Of a DNA stretch of 64,000 nt, positions 37,756-47,086 are shown in pieces. Source of the DNA: Thomasclavelia spiroformis DSM 1552 (GTDB lineage: Bacteria; Bacillota_I; Bacilli_A; Erysipelotrichales; Coprobacillaceae); assembly GCF_025149465.1 (NCBI RefSeq), contig NZ_CP102275.1, positions 1,860,001-1,924,000 of the forward strand. Reading direction: 5' to 3'. Each line of letters opens with the position of its first letter. The first letter of the stretch is position 1. Under the pieces are notes generated by a model. That model was not told where the DNA came from. It worked only from the letters and a program-made list of their open reading frames with translations, and did no database searches. The translations under genes and the position numbers were made by a program.

Positions 37756-38021
37756 AGGACTTCTAAAGCATCCTGTGTATCTTTCAGTTCTTTTTTTAAT
37801 CTGGCAATTTCTTTAGCTTCGTCACTTGAATAATTACCGCTTCCTCTTGAATTAATTACGCCGTCATTACTACTGGCATCTTTAAGCCATTTATGAACAG
37901 TGCTATCAGCAATACCAAACTGTTTAGCTATAGCTACTTTAGATTCATCAGGATGTTCTAAAACATATTGAACAACTCCCTGTTTAAATTCATCTGTAAA
38001 TGTTGGTTTAGTCATCATCAT
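37725..38021 (-). CDS. IS3 OrfA (helix-turn-helix)
   Basis: About 98 residues from the ATG at 38021 (two further ATG follow directly at 38018 and 38015; AAGGGG lies upstream). The helix-turn-helix is IAKQFGIADSTVHKWLKD, and a leucine-rich coiled coil ends the protein (IARLKKELKDTQDALEVLKK). It binds the IS ends and multimerises with the OrfAB transposase. Confidence 0.88.
   Translation of the reverse strand: MMMTKPTFTDEFKQGVVQYVLEHPDESKVAIAKQFGIADSTVHKWLKDASSNDGVINSRGSGNYSSDEAKEIARLKKELKDTQDALEVLKKAIGILGN
37749..37755 (-). promoter_or_regulatory. Programmed -1 frameshift site of the IS3 element
   Basis: A AAA AAG on the minus strand, ten codons before the OrfA stop, in the phase CTA AAA AAG of OrfA. 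A -1 slip continues as KKGYWHTGQLTKQDLYKR into OrfB without a stop. Confidence 0.8.
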
Positions 38022-38116
38022 ATACCCCTTTTCTATTTTTGATTTAAGCTTATGACATTGTATCATATACTAGCTAGTTCTTCCATTTAACTGGTACAGT
38101 TTTTATTCTAGCATCA

Positions 38117-38865
38117 AATAATGGGCTGAGTGGCCCACCTTGGGGTACTCCTTTTGTAGTTTCTTCAAACTTATGTTTTACTATGACTCCTGCATTGAGA
38201 TATTTATGTATGAGTGATATAACTCTTCCGTCTTTAATAGTTTGTGACAATATCTGTATAAGTCTTGAATGGTTGACTGTATCAAAGTACTTCTCTAAAT
38301 CTAGGTCTACTGTATATCGATATCCTTCATTGGCGTATTCGACTACTTTTCTTACTGCTTGATGGGCATTTCTTCTTGGTCGGAACCCATAACTATTGTC
38401 ACTGAATTGGGGTTCAAATATTGGTGTCAGTACCTGTACTATCGCCTGTTGTATGACCCTATCCGTCACTGTTGGAATTCCTAACTCTCTTTTCTTTCCG
38501 TTATCTTTTGGTATTTCTACTCTTTTAACGGCTTGTGGACTATAATGTCCCTCCATGATAAGTTTCTTTAGATAAGACCAGTGTTGTGCGAAATGCGTAC
38601 GAACTTCTGCGACTTGCATTTTATCTACACCACCACTTCCCTTATTACTCATAACCCTTTGGATTGCCTTTTCTATATTGGCATCCTCCATAATTGTTTC
38701 AAGTAACTTCTCATGTACTACAAATCTATTGGTGTTCTTCGTATGTGATATCTCTTGTTTTGATGTAGGATACACTTCTCCACTATTGTCGTATCCCGTA
38801 CTATCTTCATAGAGTAAGCCTAATGATAGTTGACAGTATCCTATTTTATCTTGAGTATCTTTCAT
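38117..38865 (-). pseudogene. ltrA: Group II intron reverse transcriptase, N-terminal half
   Basis: AAGGAGGTGAAC precedes the ATG at 38865. The fragment has RT0-RT4: VMSNKGSGGVDKMQV, KRELGIPTVTDRVIQQAI, SYGFRPRRNAHQAV, DLDLEKYFDTVNH and GVPQGGPLSPLF. After that the sequence reads into the IS3 end and stops. Joined to 36122-36794 it makes a normal 460-470 residue intron protein. Confidence 0.9.
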
Positions 38866-39269
38866 TTCCAGTTCACCTCCTTATGTTCGGTCCTTCGCTA
38901 GATAACCATTACAGTTATCATCATCACTACTATGACCTCGGCTGACTTCCTAGGACAAACGTTTCCACCATGATTACATTTTCATCATGTTCCTAGGACC
39001 TCCCACGGTAAGACATAACACTTTCATCCTATGTACCCACTATCTTTACACTGCTTATTCCGTCGTACTATTGGACTTCGATTTGTTTAGCAATCTCATC
39101 CGATAAGCTTCTGCCTAAAATAGTTCGTATTCCTTGGGTCAGGACTTTGCCTCCAACTTCCTCCCGTTCACACCTTACGATGGATACCTTGTCTTCGGCT
39201 AGTGGTTGGTAGTACGAAACCCCCACAGTGGACTTTCACCACCTAGTCTTATGTCATGCGTGGCACACT

Positions 39270-39291
39270 AAAAAGACTGCATAGTGCAGTC
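39270..39291 (-). terminator. typA terminator, used as the 5' exon of the group II intron
   Basis: GACTGC (39291-39286 on the minus strand) pairs with GCAGTC (39280-39275) and is followed by TTTTTA, after which the intron starts at 39268. It lies eight bases after the typA stop. Confidence 0.88.
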
Positions 39292-39299
39292 AAAATATA

Positions 39300-41117
39300 T
39301 TACTTAGCTTTTAATCTATTTTGTTGTTTACGTTCTTGTTCAGTTAAATAACGTTTTCTCAAACGAATATTTTCTGGAGTTACTTCTACTAATTCATCAT
39401 CATTAATATAATCTAAACAAGCCTCAAGATTAAATGTTCTAGGACGTTTTAAAACTACTGTAGAATCTTTAGAAGAAGAACGAGTATTAGTTAACTGTTT
39501 TCCTTTAGTAACATTAACAACTAAATCATTATCACGACTATGTTCACCAACTATCATTCCTTCATATACTTCGACTCCTGGCCCAACAAACATAGTTCCA
39601 CGATCTTCTACACCACCTAAAGCATAAGCAGTTGTTTGACCATTATCAATTGAGATTAAAACACCTAAAGCTCGTTCACCTACAGTTTCACCTTCCATAG
39701 GACGATATTCTAAAAATGAATGTGAAATAATTCCATATCCTTTTGTCATAGTTAAAAAGTTTGTCATAAACCCAATCATTCCACGTGAAGGAATTGTATA
39801 TGTAACACTAGTTTGTCCATCATTACTTACCATATTTTCTAAAACACCACGACGATATCCTAATGATTCAATAACATTACCAATACAATCATCAGGTGCT
39901 TCAATATTTACTTCTTCAAATGGTTCATATTTAACCCCATCAATTTCTTTAATAATAACTTTAGGTTTAGATACTTGCAATTCGTAACCTTCTCGACGCA
40001 TATTTTCAATCAAAATAGATAAATGTAATTCTCCACGTCCTGAAACAATCCATTCTTCACTATTAGGAATTCTTTCAATCTTTAAAGAAACATCTCGATT
40101 AGTTTCTTTAAACAAACGTTCTTCAATCTGACGAGCCGTTACAAACTTACCATCTTGACCAGCAAATGGAGAAGTATTTGTTCCAAATACCATTTGAATT
40201 GTTGGTTCATCAATTTTTAATAATGGTAATGGTTCTTCTTTACCAGTAGTACAAACTGTTTCTCCAACTCCAATATCACTAAGTCCAGCAATTGCAACAA
40301 TATCACCTGCACTGGCTTCTTTAATTTCAACACGATGTAAACCTAAAAAACCATATAACTTTTGAATTCTAAACTGACTATGTGTTCCATCAGCACGTAC
40401 ACAAGTAACACTTTCGTTAACTTTTATTTTACCACGTTGAATTCGTCCAATTCCAATTCTTCCAACATAATCATTATAATCTAATAAAGCAGGTTGGAAT
40501 TGTAATGGTCCTTCTTCATCAACTAATGGTTCTGGAATTTCATCGATAATCATATCAAACAAGCAATCCATATTATTAACTTGAGTATTAATATCACTAT
40601 CTAAACTTGAAGTTCCTTGTAAAGCTGAAGTATATACAGTTGGGAAATCTAATTGATCATCATCAGCACCTAATTCCATGAATAATTCTAAAACTTCATC
40701 CATTACTTCTTGAATTCTTACAACTGGGCGATCAACTTTATTGATAACTACGATTGGTTTTACTTTTGCTTCTAAAGCTTTTTTCAAAACAAAACGAGTT
40801 TGTGGCATTGTTCCTTCATATGCATCTACAACTAATAATACCCCATCAACCATATTCATAATTCGTTCAACTTCACCACCAAAATCAGCATGACCTGGTG
40901 TATCCATAATATTAATACGATAATCTTTATAATTAATTGCTGTATTCTTAGCTAAAATCGTTATTCCTCGTTCACGCTCAAGCGCATTACTATCCATTGC
41001 TCTTTCAGCAACTTGTTCATTATCTCTAAATGTACCTGACAATTTCAATAATTGATCAACTAATGTAGTTTTACCGTGATCAACGTGAGCTATAATTGCA
41101 ATATTTCTTATCTTCAT
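39300..41117 (-). CDS. typA: Ribosome-associated GTPase TypA/BipA
   Basis: About 605 residues. An EF-G-like GTPase that acts in ribosome assembly and stress. Motifs are G1 [11 protein letters not shown]2 RERGITI, G3 [12 protein letters not shown]4 NKVDRP, followed by domain II, the EF-G III/V-like domains and the C-terminal domain found only in TypA ([21 protein letters not shown]-like region, ending in basic residues). The ATG at 41117 is chosen because AGAGAGG lies upstream; the in-frame start at 41147 lacks one. The gene is intact: the intron sits just beyond its terminator. Confidence 0.96.
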   Translation of the reverse strand: MKIRNIAIIAHVDHGKTTLVDQLLKLSGTFRDNEQVAERAMDSNALERERGITILAKNTAINYKDYRINIMDTPGHADFGGEVERIMNMVDGVLLVVDAYEGTMPQTRFVLKKALEAKVKPIVVINKVDRPVVRIQEVMDEVLELFMELGADDDQLDFPTVYTSALQGTSSLDSDINTQVNNMDCLFDMIIDEIPEPLVDEEGPLQFQPALLDYNDYVGRIGIGRIQRGKIKVNESVTCVRADGTHSQFRIQKLYGFLGLHRVEIKEASAGDIVAIAGLSDIGVGETVCTTGKEEPLPLLKIDEPTIQMVFGTNTSPFAGQDGKFVTARQIEERLFKETNRDVSLKIERIPNSEEWIVSGRGELHLSILIENMRREGYELQVSKPKVIIKEIDGVKYEPFEEVNIEAPDDCIGNVIESLGYRRGVLENMVSNDGQTSVTYTIPSRGMIGFMTNFLTMTKGYGIISHSFLEYRPMEGETVGERALGVLISIDNGQTTAYALGGVEDRGTMFVGPGVEVYEGMIVGEHSRDNDLVVNVTKGKQLTNTRSSSKDSTVVLKRPRTFNLEACLDYINDDELVEVTPENIRLRKRYLTEQERKQQNRLKAK

Positions 41118-41187
41118 ACTTATGACCTCTCTTAATAACTTCATCATTATAACACAGAATTAGATTTTGTCATTTATTTTTTTGCTT

Positions 41188-41802
41188 TTAATCAACAATA
41201 ATTCCTAATAATCTTGATAATTCTACTGCTTGATACATATCAACATGGATTCCCTTTAAACTATAAATATCAATTTTTATTCCTTCAATATTAGTACTTT
41301 TAAAATCCATATCTTGTAAATTAGTTTTAAAAATCTCGCCATTAATAAAACTAACATCATTAAACTCAAGATTTTTAATCTTCGTTTCCATTATACTACT
41401 TTCATCTAAACAACATTCTTTAAACTCAACATTACTAATATTACCTAAAGCCATATTCATATACTTACCTTGAATATCTTCAAACATCACATCTTTTAAC
41501 GAACAATTTATAAATCCCACTCCAACCATTTTACAATTAATAAAATAACATCTATGAATACTTATTTTTTCAAAAGATATATTTGATAAATCACAGTTAA
41601 TAAAAATACAATCAACAAAATGTGTATTAGTTAAATTTATTTTACTAAAATCAATTTTTAAAAATTTACATTCATCAATCGTATTATTTTTAATCTCAAC
41701 AATATCTAATGGTGTTTTATTAAATAAACACTGATAATAACTCTCTACAACTTCTAAATCATTTTCATTTAACAGATGAATTATTGGCTTTTTTATTTTC
41801 AA
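41188..41802 (-). CDS. Pentapeptide-repeat-like protein
   Basis: About 204 residues from a likely TTG start at 41802, with AGAGGTG eight bases upstream; the ATG at 41823 has no such site. From residue about 45 the chain is made of five-residue steps with a central F/L/I (CKFLKIDFSKINLTNTHFVD, DCIFINCDLSNISFEKI, SSIMETKIKNLEFNDV), which fold as a right-handed square beta helix. It is rich in cysteine for this family. Such proteins include gyrase-protecting and unassigned members; no function can be stated. Confidence 0.75.
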   Translation of the reverse strand: MKIKKPIIHLLNENDLEVVESYYQCLFNKTPLDIVEIKNNTIDECKFLKIDFSKINLTNTHFVDCIFINCDLSNISFEKISIHRCYFINCKMVGVGFINCSLKDVMFEDIQGKYMNMALGNISNVEFKECCLDESSIMETKIKNLEFNDVSFINGEIFKTNLQDMDFKSTNIEGIKIDIYSLKGIHVDMYQAVELSRLLGIIVD

Positions 41803-41856
41803 GTTAATCACCTCTAAAATCATTATAACTTAACTAATAAAATTGTAAACAGCATA

Positions 41857-41876
41857 AATAGCCCCTAAGGGCTATT
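41857..41876 (-). terminator. Hairpin at the end of the ABC permease gene
   Basis: AATAGCCC (41857-41864) and GGGCTATT (41869-41876) with a 4-base loop. It overlaps the permease stop codon; the T tail on the minus strand is short. Confidence 0.5.
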
Positions 41877-43851
41877 CATTAATAATTCGATTACTTGCAA
41901 GATAAGTAGCAAAATAATACCCACCGTATGCAACAATAATAAATAATGTAGTAACTAAAATATTATCACCAATATCAATATTAGCAGTTAAACTAATTAT
42001 ATGATTAATCTCATTCAAACCAACTAAACTATGAATCAAAGCTACTGCAAGCGGGAACATAAATGCAATTCCAATTTGAATGAATAAACTACGATTAACC
42101 ATTGGTTTGCTAGCACCTAATTGATTAATTATACGATAACGTTCTTTATTATCAGCAGCTTCAGATAATTGTTCAATCGCTAGTACTGTACCACTAGCAA
42201 TCGCAAAAACAATACCTAAATACAAACCAATAAAAGTAAACATTGCACTACTACCAATTCCTGCAGTTTTTAACTCAAGCTTTGTATATACATCAATAAA
42301 CGAATGATCCAAATTATAAGTTTCCATCATATTGTTAAATTTCTCTTCACAAACTTCTTTATTATTTTCATAGTTTCCTACAAGATAAGTAATTCCTTCT
42401 ACATGACCATATTTTTTAGCAACATTATCACTCACTACAACAAATCCTTGATTACCATTACTATTAGTTATTGAAAGTTCTAAAACATGATCTAATTTAC
42501 TATTTAAAGTATTATTGGCAATTTGAATTGTTCCATTATCTTTTATAAACTGATTATAATACTCTAATGACATTGGTAAAGTTGATACTAAGATATACTG
42601 ATTGTCACTCAATTCAACTTTTTGATTATCTTTATTAGCTAATTCCATTAATTTATTAAAATCACTTTCTTTTATTGCCATTATCGATTCTTGTTTTAAA
42701 TAATCCATATTAAGATATAAATCACTATTTTGTGAAATAAAATCACTGTATGTTAAATCATCAAAAATAATACTTTGATATTGAAAACTTTTTGCAACAA
42801 TTGATTGATAATCTTTACTATTTTTTAATTCATCAATATTTTTTATTTCATTAGTTGCTGCTGAAAAATCATATGGTGTATTATTAGAAAGCGATTCATT
42901 CAATGCATTTGCTAATGATAAAGATGCTGATAAAATTCCAATTGTAAGTAACAGCATTAAAGATATTACAGTTGTAGAAACTACATGTGTATTAATTTTA
43001 TTACTTACCTGTTTTAAAATAAAAATATTTAAATTTTTATAATAAAGTTTTTTTCTAAGCGAAATAACTTTTAATAAAAAACCAGATACTGATAGGAAAA
43101 ATAAAAATGTTCCTAAACTACCTAATATAATCATTTTAATAAAATCATTTCCAACTATTAAAATTGCTCCATCATAAAGTAATTTATAAGCATATCCAAT
43201 TGTTATCAAAGAAATTATAAAAATAATTAAAATTAACCAGTTATTTTTAATTCGTACTTTTTCATTTTTACGCTTTGCTGATAATAAATCGATTAATTTA
43301 AAACGATTTAATGTAATTAAATTAAAAACCGTTACAATTACATATATCAAACTAAAACTAATTACTGACCATATCAAAGCATCACTCGAAAAAACAAAAC
43401 TAAACTTAGTCATATCAGCTTCAAATAACTTTGCTACAAAAACAGAAACTAATTGCGATAGACCAATTCCAATCAATATCCCTGTTATTAAAGAAATAAT
43501 TCCAACTAAAATAGTTTCAAGAACTAAAATCATCGATACTTTAATATTTGACATTCCTAGCATCAAATAAATCCCAATTTCTTTTTTTCTTCTTTTAATG
43601 ATAAAATTATTAGCATAAACAATCAAAAAACCTAATACAATAGCAACAAATATCGAAAGAGAACCTATTACATTAACTAATGCCTGTACCATTTTTCTAG
43701 TTGACTCATTTAAAGCTAACATTGCAGTTTGACTATCTAATGAATTAAACAAATAAAAAATACTAATTGCAATTACTAAAGTAATAAAATAAATCGAATA
43801 ATCTTTAATACTTTTTTTGATATTTTTAAACGCTAGTTTAAATAAGCTCAT
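41872..43851 (-). CDS. Bce-type ABC transporter permease
   Basis: 659 residues, FtsX-like, with ten membrane helices: one near residue 20, three between about 55 and 160, two near 205-255, one near 285-310, and three at the C-terminus. A large extracellular domain (about 315-520) lies between helices 7 and 8, the layout of BceB/VraG permeases that sense and remove peptide antibiotics. The start overlaps the ATPase gene by 14 bases. With the two-component system upstream it forms a Bce module, in which transporter flux controls the kinase. The particular peptide is unknown. Confidence 0.88.
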   Translation of the reverse strand: MSLFKLAFKNIKKSIKDYSIYFITLVIAISIFYLFNSLDSQTAMLALNESTRKMVQALVNVIGSLSIFVAIVLGFLIVYANNFIIKRRKKEIGIYLMLGMSNIKVSMILVLETILVGIISLITGILIGIGLSQLVSVFVAKLFEADMTKFSFVFSSDALIWSVISFSLIYVIVTVFNLITLNRFKLIDLLSAKRKNEKVRIKNNWLILIIFIISLITIGYAYKLLYDGAILIVGNDFIKMIILGSLGTFLFFLSVSGFLLKVISLRKKLYYKNLNIFILKQVSNKINTHVVSTTVISLMLLLTIGILSASLSLANALNESLSNNTPYDFSAATNEIKNIDELKNSKDYQSIVAKSFQYQSIIFDDLTYSDFISQNSDLYLNMDYLKQESIMAIKESDFNKLMELANKDNQKVELSDNQYILVSTLPMSLEYYNQFIKDNGTIQIANNTLNSKLDHVLELSITNSNGNQGFVVVSDNVAKKYGHVEGITYLVGNYENNKEVCEEKFNNMMETYNLDHSFIDVYTKLELKTAGIGSSAMFTFIGLYLGIVFAIASGTVLAIEQLSEAADNKERYRIINQLGASKPMVNRSLFIQIGIAFMFPLAVALIHSLVGLNEINHIISLTANIDIGDNILVTTLFIIVAYGGYYFATYLASNRIINE

Positions 43852-44605
43852 TTAGCTCACCGCCTAATACTGTTTGAACATCCATAATCATATTAAAGAA
43901 TTCTTTTCGTGAATGTTCTCCTTTAATAACTTCACTAAACAATTTACCATCTTTAATAAAAATAACTCGATCACCATAACTAGCTGTAAAACAATCATGA
44001 GTAACCATTAAAATTGTCGCATTTAATTTTTGATTTAAAGCATTTAAACTATCTAGCAACATTTTAGCTGATTTACTATCAAGGGCTCCTGTTGGTTCAT
44101 CGGCTAAAATTAAATCAGGATCACCAACAATAGCCCTAGCACAAGCAACACGTTGTTTTTGTCCTCCAGACATTTCATATGGGTATTTATCTAAAATACT
44201 TTCAATTCCTAGTGCAATAGCTATCTGTTTAACTTTTTCATCAACTAATTTATAATTAGTTTTTTTAATTGTAAGAGCTAGAGCGATATTTTCAAAAGCT
44301 GTCAAAGTATCCAAAAGATTAAAGTCTTGAAAAATAAAACCTAAAGAATCACTTCTAAATTTAGTTAATTTTCGTCCCTTTAATTTTGTAATATCTTGAT
44401 CTTTCAAATAAATATGTCCACTAGTAACTCGATCAATCGTCGAAATACAATTAAGCAAAGTACTTTTACCACTGCCACTAGCCCCCATAATAACAACAAA
44501 CTCACCATCATTTATATCAAAACTAATATTATCAATTGCTTTAGTAAGATTTGTTTTATTACCATAATATTTTTCAATATTTTCAATTCTTAATATTTTT
44601 TCCAT
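43838..44605 (-). CDS. Bce-type ABC transporter ATP-binding protein
   Basis: 255 residues. Walker [14 protein letters not shown]-loop FQDFNLLD, signature [14 protein letters not shown], Walker [13 protein letters not shown], and H-loop MVTHD. It belongs to the MacB/BceA class. GAGGTGAAG precedes the ATG at 44605. A perfect palindrome lies immediately upstream. Confidence 0.93.
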   Translation of the reverse strand: MEKILRIENIEKYYGNKTNLTKAIDNISFDINDGEFVVIMGASGSGKSTLLNCISTIDRVTSGHIYLKDQDITKLKGRKLTKFRSDSLGFIFQDFNLLDTLTAFENIALALTIKKTNYKLVDEKVKQIAIALGIESILDKYPYEMSGGQKQRVACARAIVGDPDLILADEPTGALDSKSAKMLLDSLNALNQKLNATILMVTHDCFTASYGDRVIFIKDGKLFSEVIKGEHSRKEFFNMIMDVQTVLGGELNELI

Positions 44606-44618
44606 CTATCTTCACCTC

Positions 44619-44640
44619 AATAATCATTATAATGATTATT
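44619..44640. promoter_or_regulatory. Perfect 22-bp palindrome in front of the ABC transporter genes
   Basis: AATAATCATTA at 44619-44629 and its exact inverse at 44630-44640, with a TATAAT-like centre. It ends at the ribosome binding site of the ATPase gene. It may be the operator by which the response regulator controls the transporter, or a hairpin in the leader. Its sequence is not the TnACA...TGTnA motif known for BceR. Confidence 0.6.
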
Positions 44641-44667
44641 TTATTTTAAACCATCGAATAAAATAAC

Positions 44668-44693
44668 ATAACCTTACATTATCGTAAGGTTAT
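44668..44693 (-). terminator. Hairpin over the histidine kinase stop codon
   Basis: ATAACCTTAC (44668-44677) and GTAAGGTTAT (44684-44693) form ten pairs with a 6-base loop. On the minus strand a T-rich stretch follows (GTTATTTTATT). It could weaken transcription from the kinase gene into the transporter genes. Confidence 0.55.
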
Positions 44694-45683
44694 AAAAGAG
44701 CTATGAGGAAAAATAATTGTTACTGTTGTTTTTTCATTAGAAGAAATCTTAATTTCGTGATTAAGTCGTAAACAAAGTTTTTTACATAAATACAAACCGA
44801 TACCTGTGCTTTTTTTATTACTTCGTCCATTTGTTCCAGTAAATCCTTTATCAAAAACTCGATCAATTTCATCTTTCAAAATTCCAATTCCATTATCACT
44901 AATCATCAATTCATCGTGATCTTGATATTTTTTAGCACTTATAATTATAACAGGATCTTGGTTTATATATTTAATAGCATTATTAATAATTTGATTTAAT
45001 ATAAATTCCAACCATTTTTTATCACTATATACTTGAATATTTAAATTATTTAATTCAATTTTAATTCTTTTACTAATTAAATCTTTTTTATTTTGTTTAA
45101 TAACTGTATTAACTACATCATTTAGATTAACTTCTTTGATTAAATAATCTTTTTCAACGTTTTCACTACGAGCATAAAATAAAACTTGCTGTAAATAATT
45201 TTCTATTTTAATCAACTCTTCTTGGATACTTTGATTTATTGAATTAGGATTATTTTCAACGATCATTAAACATGTTGCAAGTGGTGTTTTTACTTCATGA
45301 CACCACATTTCAATATATTCTTTTAATTCACTATGTTGATAACGAATTTCATTAATATGTTCTTTCATCGCTTTATCAATTTCATATAAACTATCAACCA
45401 TAATTTTACCTTCAAGAAAATGTGGTTTATTTAATAATTCTGTAATTAAATATTTTTGATCTAATCTATCAAGTAACTTAATCATATTATTATAATAATT
45501 ACGTTTACGTAAATAATTATAACTAAATAAAAAAATATATCCAAACCCAAATAACACCAGCAGATACGTTATTAAAAATAAATGTAAATTAAATATCCAT
45601 AATATTACCCAGCTTAATAAAATTATTACTACAGCTACTACAATACTAATAATTTGATCTTTTATATAATCTTTTAAACTCAT
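44679..45683 (-). CDS. Intramembrane-sensing histidine kinase (BceS-like)
   Basis: 334 residues. Two membrane helices (about 12-32 and 35-55) are joined by a very short loop, so there is no outer sensor domain, as in BceS-type kinases that depend on their transporter for sensing. The phosphoacceptor is in WCHEVKTPLATC, then come the N box LNQIINNAIKY, G1 ISDNGIGI and G2 STGIGLYLCKKL. It overlaps the response regulator gene by four bases. Confidence 0.92.
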   Translation of the reverse strand: MSLKDYIKDQIISIVVAVVIILLSWVILWIFNLHLFLITYLLVLFGFGYIFLFSYNYLRKRNYYNNMIKLLDRLDQKYLITELLNKPHFLEGKIMVDSLYEIDKAMKEHINEIRYQHSELKEYIEMWCHEVKTPLATCLMIVENNPNSINQSIQEELIKIENYLQQVLFYARSENVEKDYLIKEVNLNDVVNTVIKQNKKDLISKRIKIELNNLNIQVYSDKKWLEFILNQIINNAIKYINQDPVIIISAKKYQDHDELMISDNGIGILKDEIDRVFDKGFTGTNGRSNKKSTGIGLYLCKKLCLRLNHEIKISSNEKTTVTIIFPHSSFITLR

Positions 45684-46345
45684 AAAATAATATACCCTTG
45701 TTTTCTTTTAGTTAAAATCACATCTTTTAAACCAACATCCTCTAATTTCTTTCGTAAACGATTAATATTAACAGTTAAAGTATTATCATCAACAAACATA
45801 TCACTATCCCATAAATAAGACATTAATTTTTCACGAGAAATAATCATCCCTCGATGTGATAATAAATAATAAAATATCTTTAATTCATTTTTCGATAAAT
45901 CAACTACTTGATTATTTTTAATAATACTGCTTTTGGAAACATCTAAACATATATCTTGATAATTAATTGTTAGCTCTTCTTTAGGATTAGTACGTTTTAA
46001 AACAGCTTCAATTCTTGCAAGCAATATCAATGGATTATATGGTTTAGTTACAAAATCATCTGCACCATAATTAATACACATCAATTCATCAAGTTCACTA
46101 TTTCGACTTGTCACAATGATAATTGGTTTATTAGCAATTTTGCGATATTCTCGACATAAAAATTCACCATTTACATTAGGTAAATTTACATCCAATAAAA
46201 TCAAATCACCATCAAAACAAAGCATTTGTTTTAAAGTATCATCAAAATCAATAATCTCTTTTGTCTTAAAACCATTATTATTTAAAAATACTTTTAATTC
46301 TTGTCTTAACTTTATCTCATCTTCTACAATTAATATTTCAGCCAT
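45680..46345 (-). CDS. OmpR-family response regulator (BceR-like)
   Basis: About 221 residues. The receiver domain has the phosphorylated Asp in LILLDVNLPNVNG and conserved VTSRNSE and TKPYNP. The C-terminal winged helix (from about residue 125) has SKNELKIFYYLLSHRG and NTLTVNINRLRKKLED. The ATG at 46345 is preferred (AAAGGTAAG upstream). It pairs with the adjacent kinase. Confidence 0.93.
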   Translation of the reverse strand: MAEILIVEDEIKLRQELKVFLNNNGFKTKEIIDFDDTLKQMLCFDGDLILLDVNLPNVNGEFLCREYRKIANKPIIIVTSRNSELDELMCINYGADDFVTKPYNPLILLARIEAVLKRTNPKEELTINYQDICLDVSKSSIIKNNQVVDLSKNELKIFYYLLSHRGMIISREKLMSYLWDSDMFVDDNTLTVNINRLRKKLEDVGLKDVILTKRKQGYIIL

Positions 46346-46355
46346 AATCTTACCT

Positions 46356-47015
46356 TTAATCATTCTCCAATATTTCTTTAATTGTTTTTGTATAAGCTAA
46401 ATATCCTTTATCATTGATATGCAAACCATCAACATAATAATCTTCAATTGGTTCTCCTTTTTTATTACACAATGAACCATAAGCATTAATAAAGGTAACA
46501 TAATCATATGGAATTATTTTTTTAAATTCCTTAAAAATTATCTTTAACATATCATTACTACGCATTCCTTTTTTTAATGCTTTATAACCATATTCCTTTT
46601 CCAAGCATGGTAATGGAGATACTACATATATCTTACATTCTTTACAATTATAATGTATTAATTCAACCATCTCTTTAACATTTAATGCAATATCACGAGG
46701 ACTTTCCATTACGGTATCACCTAAATCATTCGTTCCAATCATAATAACAACTTTATTAGGTTTAAACTTAATAACTCCCTCATCAATAAAATTCAATAAT
46801 ATTTTAGAGCTAATTCCTGCAAGTCCACAATTATATTTATTTAAAATTTCTGGATAGTATTTATCCAAATCACAATACTGAGTTATTGAATCACCAAAAA
46901 AAACAACACCATTTTCTTTAGCATAATATCTTTGTTTAATAATTTCTAACATCCTAATTAATACAAATTCTCTTAACTGATAATAATTAGTTAAATAGTG
47001 CATACTTTCTTTCAT
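46356..47015 (-). CDS. SGNH/GDSL-type esterase
   Basis: About 219 residues with no signal peptide. The four SGNH blocks are GDSITQ (block I, nucleophile Ser), CGLAGISS (block II Gly), IGTNDLGD (block III Asn), and DGLHINDKGY (block V, Asp and His). AAAGGAGG precedes the ATG at 47015. The stop lies ten bases before the response regulator start, so it is probably the first gene of the Bce operon. The substrate could be an acylated sugar or lipid; not determinable. Confidence 0.85.
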   Translation of the reverse strand: MKESMHYLTNYYQLREFVLIRMLEIIKQRYYAKENGVVFFGDSITQYCDLDKYYPEILNKYNCGLAGISSKILLNFIDEGVIKFKPNKVVIMIGTNDLGDTVMESPRDIALNVKEMVELIHYNCKECKIYVVSPLPCLEKEYGYKALKKGMRSNDMLKIIFKEFKKIIPYDYVTFINAYGSLCNKKGEPIEDYYVDGLHINDKGYLAYTKTIKEILEND

Positions 47016-47052
47016 CACTAAACCTCCTTTCTATATTCTAACACAAAATTAA

Positions 47053-47079
47053 AGGTAATGGCACTTTTGACCATTACCT
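47053..47079 (-). terminator. Terminator of the GH29 gene, now inside its reading frame
   Basis: AGGTAATGG (47053-47061) and CCATTACCT (47071-47079) with a T-rich tail on the minus strand. The expected stop codon (TAA, 47087-47089) lies just upstream, but an extra A at 47096-47103 moves the frame so that translation runs through this hairpin. Confidence 0.82.
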
Positions 47080-47086
47080 CTAAACA

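Larger units (their letters stand above)
36795..38116 (-). mobile_element. IS3-family insertion sequence, 1322 bp
   Basis: The ends are TGATGCTAGAATAAAA (reading down from 38116) and, reverse complemented at the other end, TGGTACTATGTCAAGA. These match at 10 of 16 positions and begin with TG as IS3 ends do. Two frames, orfA and orfB, overlap through a slippery A6G site. The element lies in the intron reverse transcriptase and is intact as far as visible. Confidence 0.9.
36792..38119. repeat. 3-bp target duplication flanking the IS3 element
   Basis: AAT at 36792-36794 and AAT at 38117-38119 (ATT on the minus strand). Removing the IS and one copy restores the codons CCA TTA TTA TCA AAT, that is PLLSN, the canonical reverse transcriptase sequence. 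This fixes both ends of the insertion. Confidence 0.85.
36053..39268 (-). mobile_element. Group II intron (probable class C), interrupted by an IS3 element
   Basis: On the minus strand the intron begins GTGTGCCACGCATGAC (from 39268) and carries the leader feature GGTGGTGAAAGTCC. It encodes a reverse transcriptase without an endonuclease domain, and ends with a domain V hairpin (36090-36121) and a domain VI stem (GGGGCG...CGCCCC region, 36056-36086) near 36053. The 5' end lies directly after the hairpin and T run of the typA terminator, the known target preference of class C introns. Without the 1322-bp IS and its 3-bp duplication the intron would be about 1.9 kb, the usual size. The 3' end is uncertain by a few bases. 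Confidence 0.85.
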
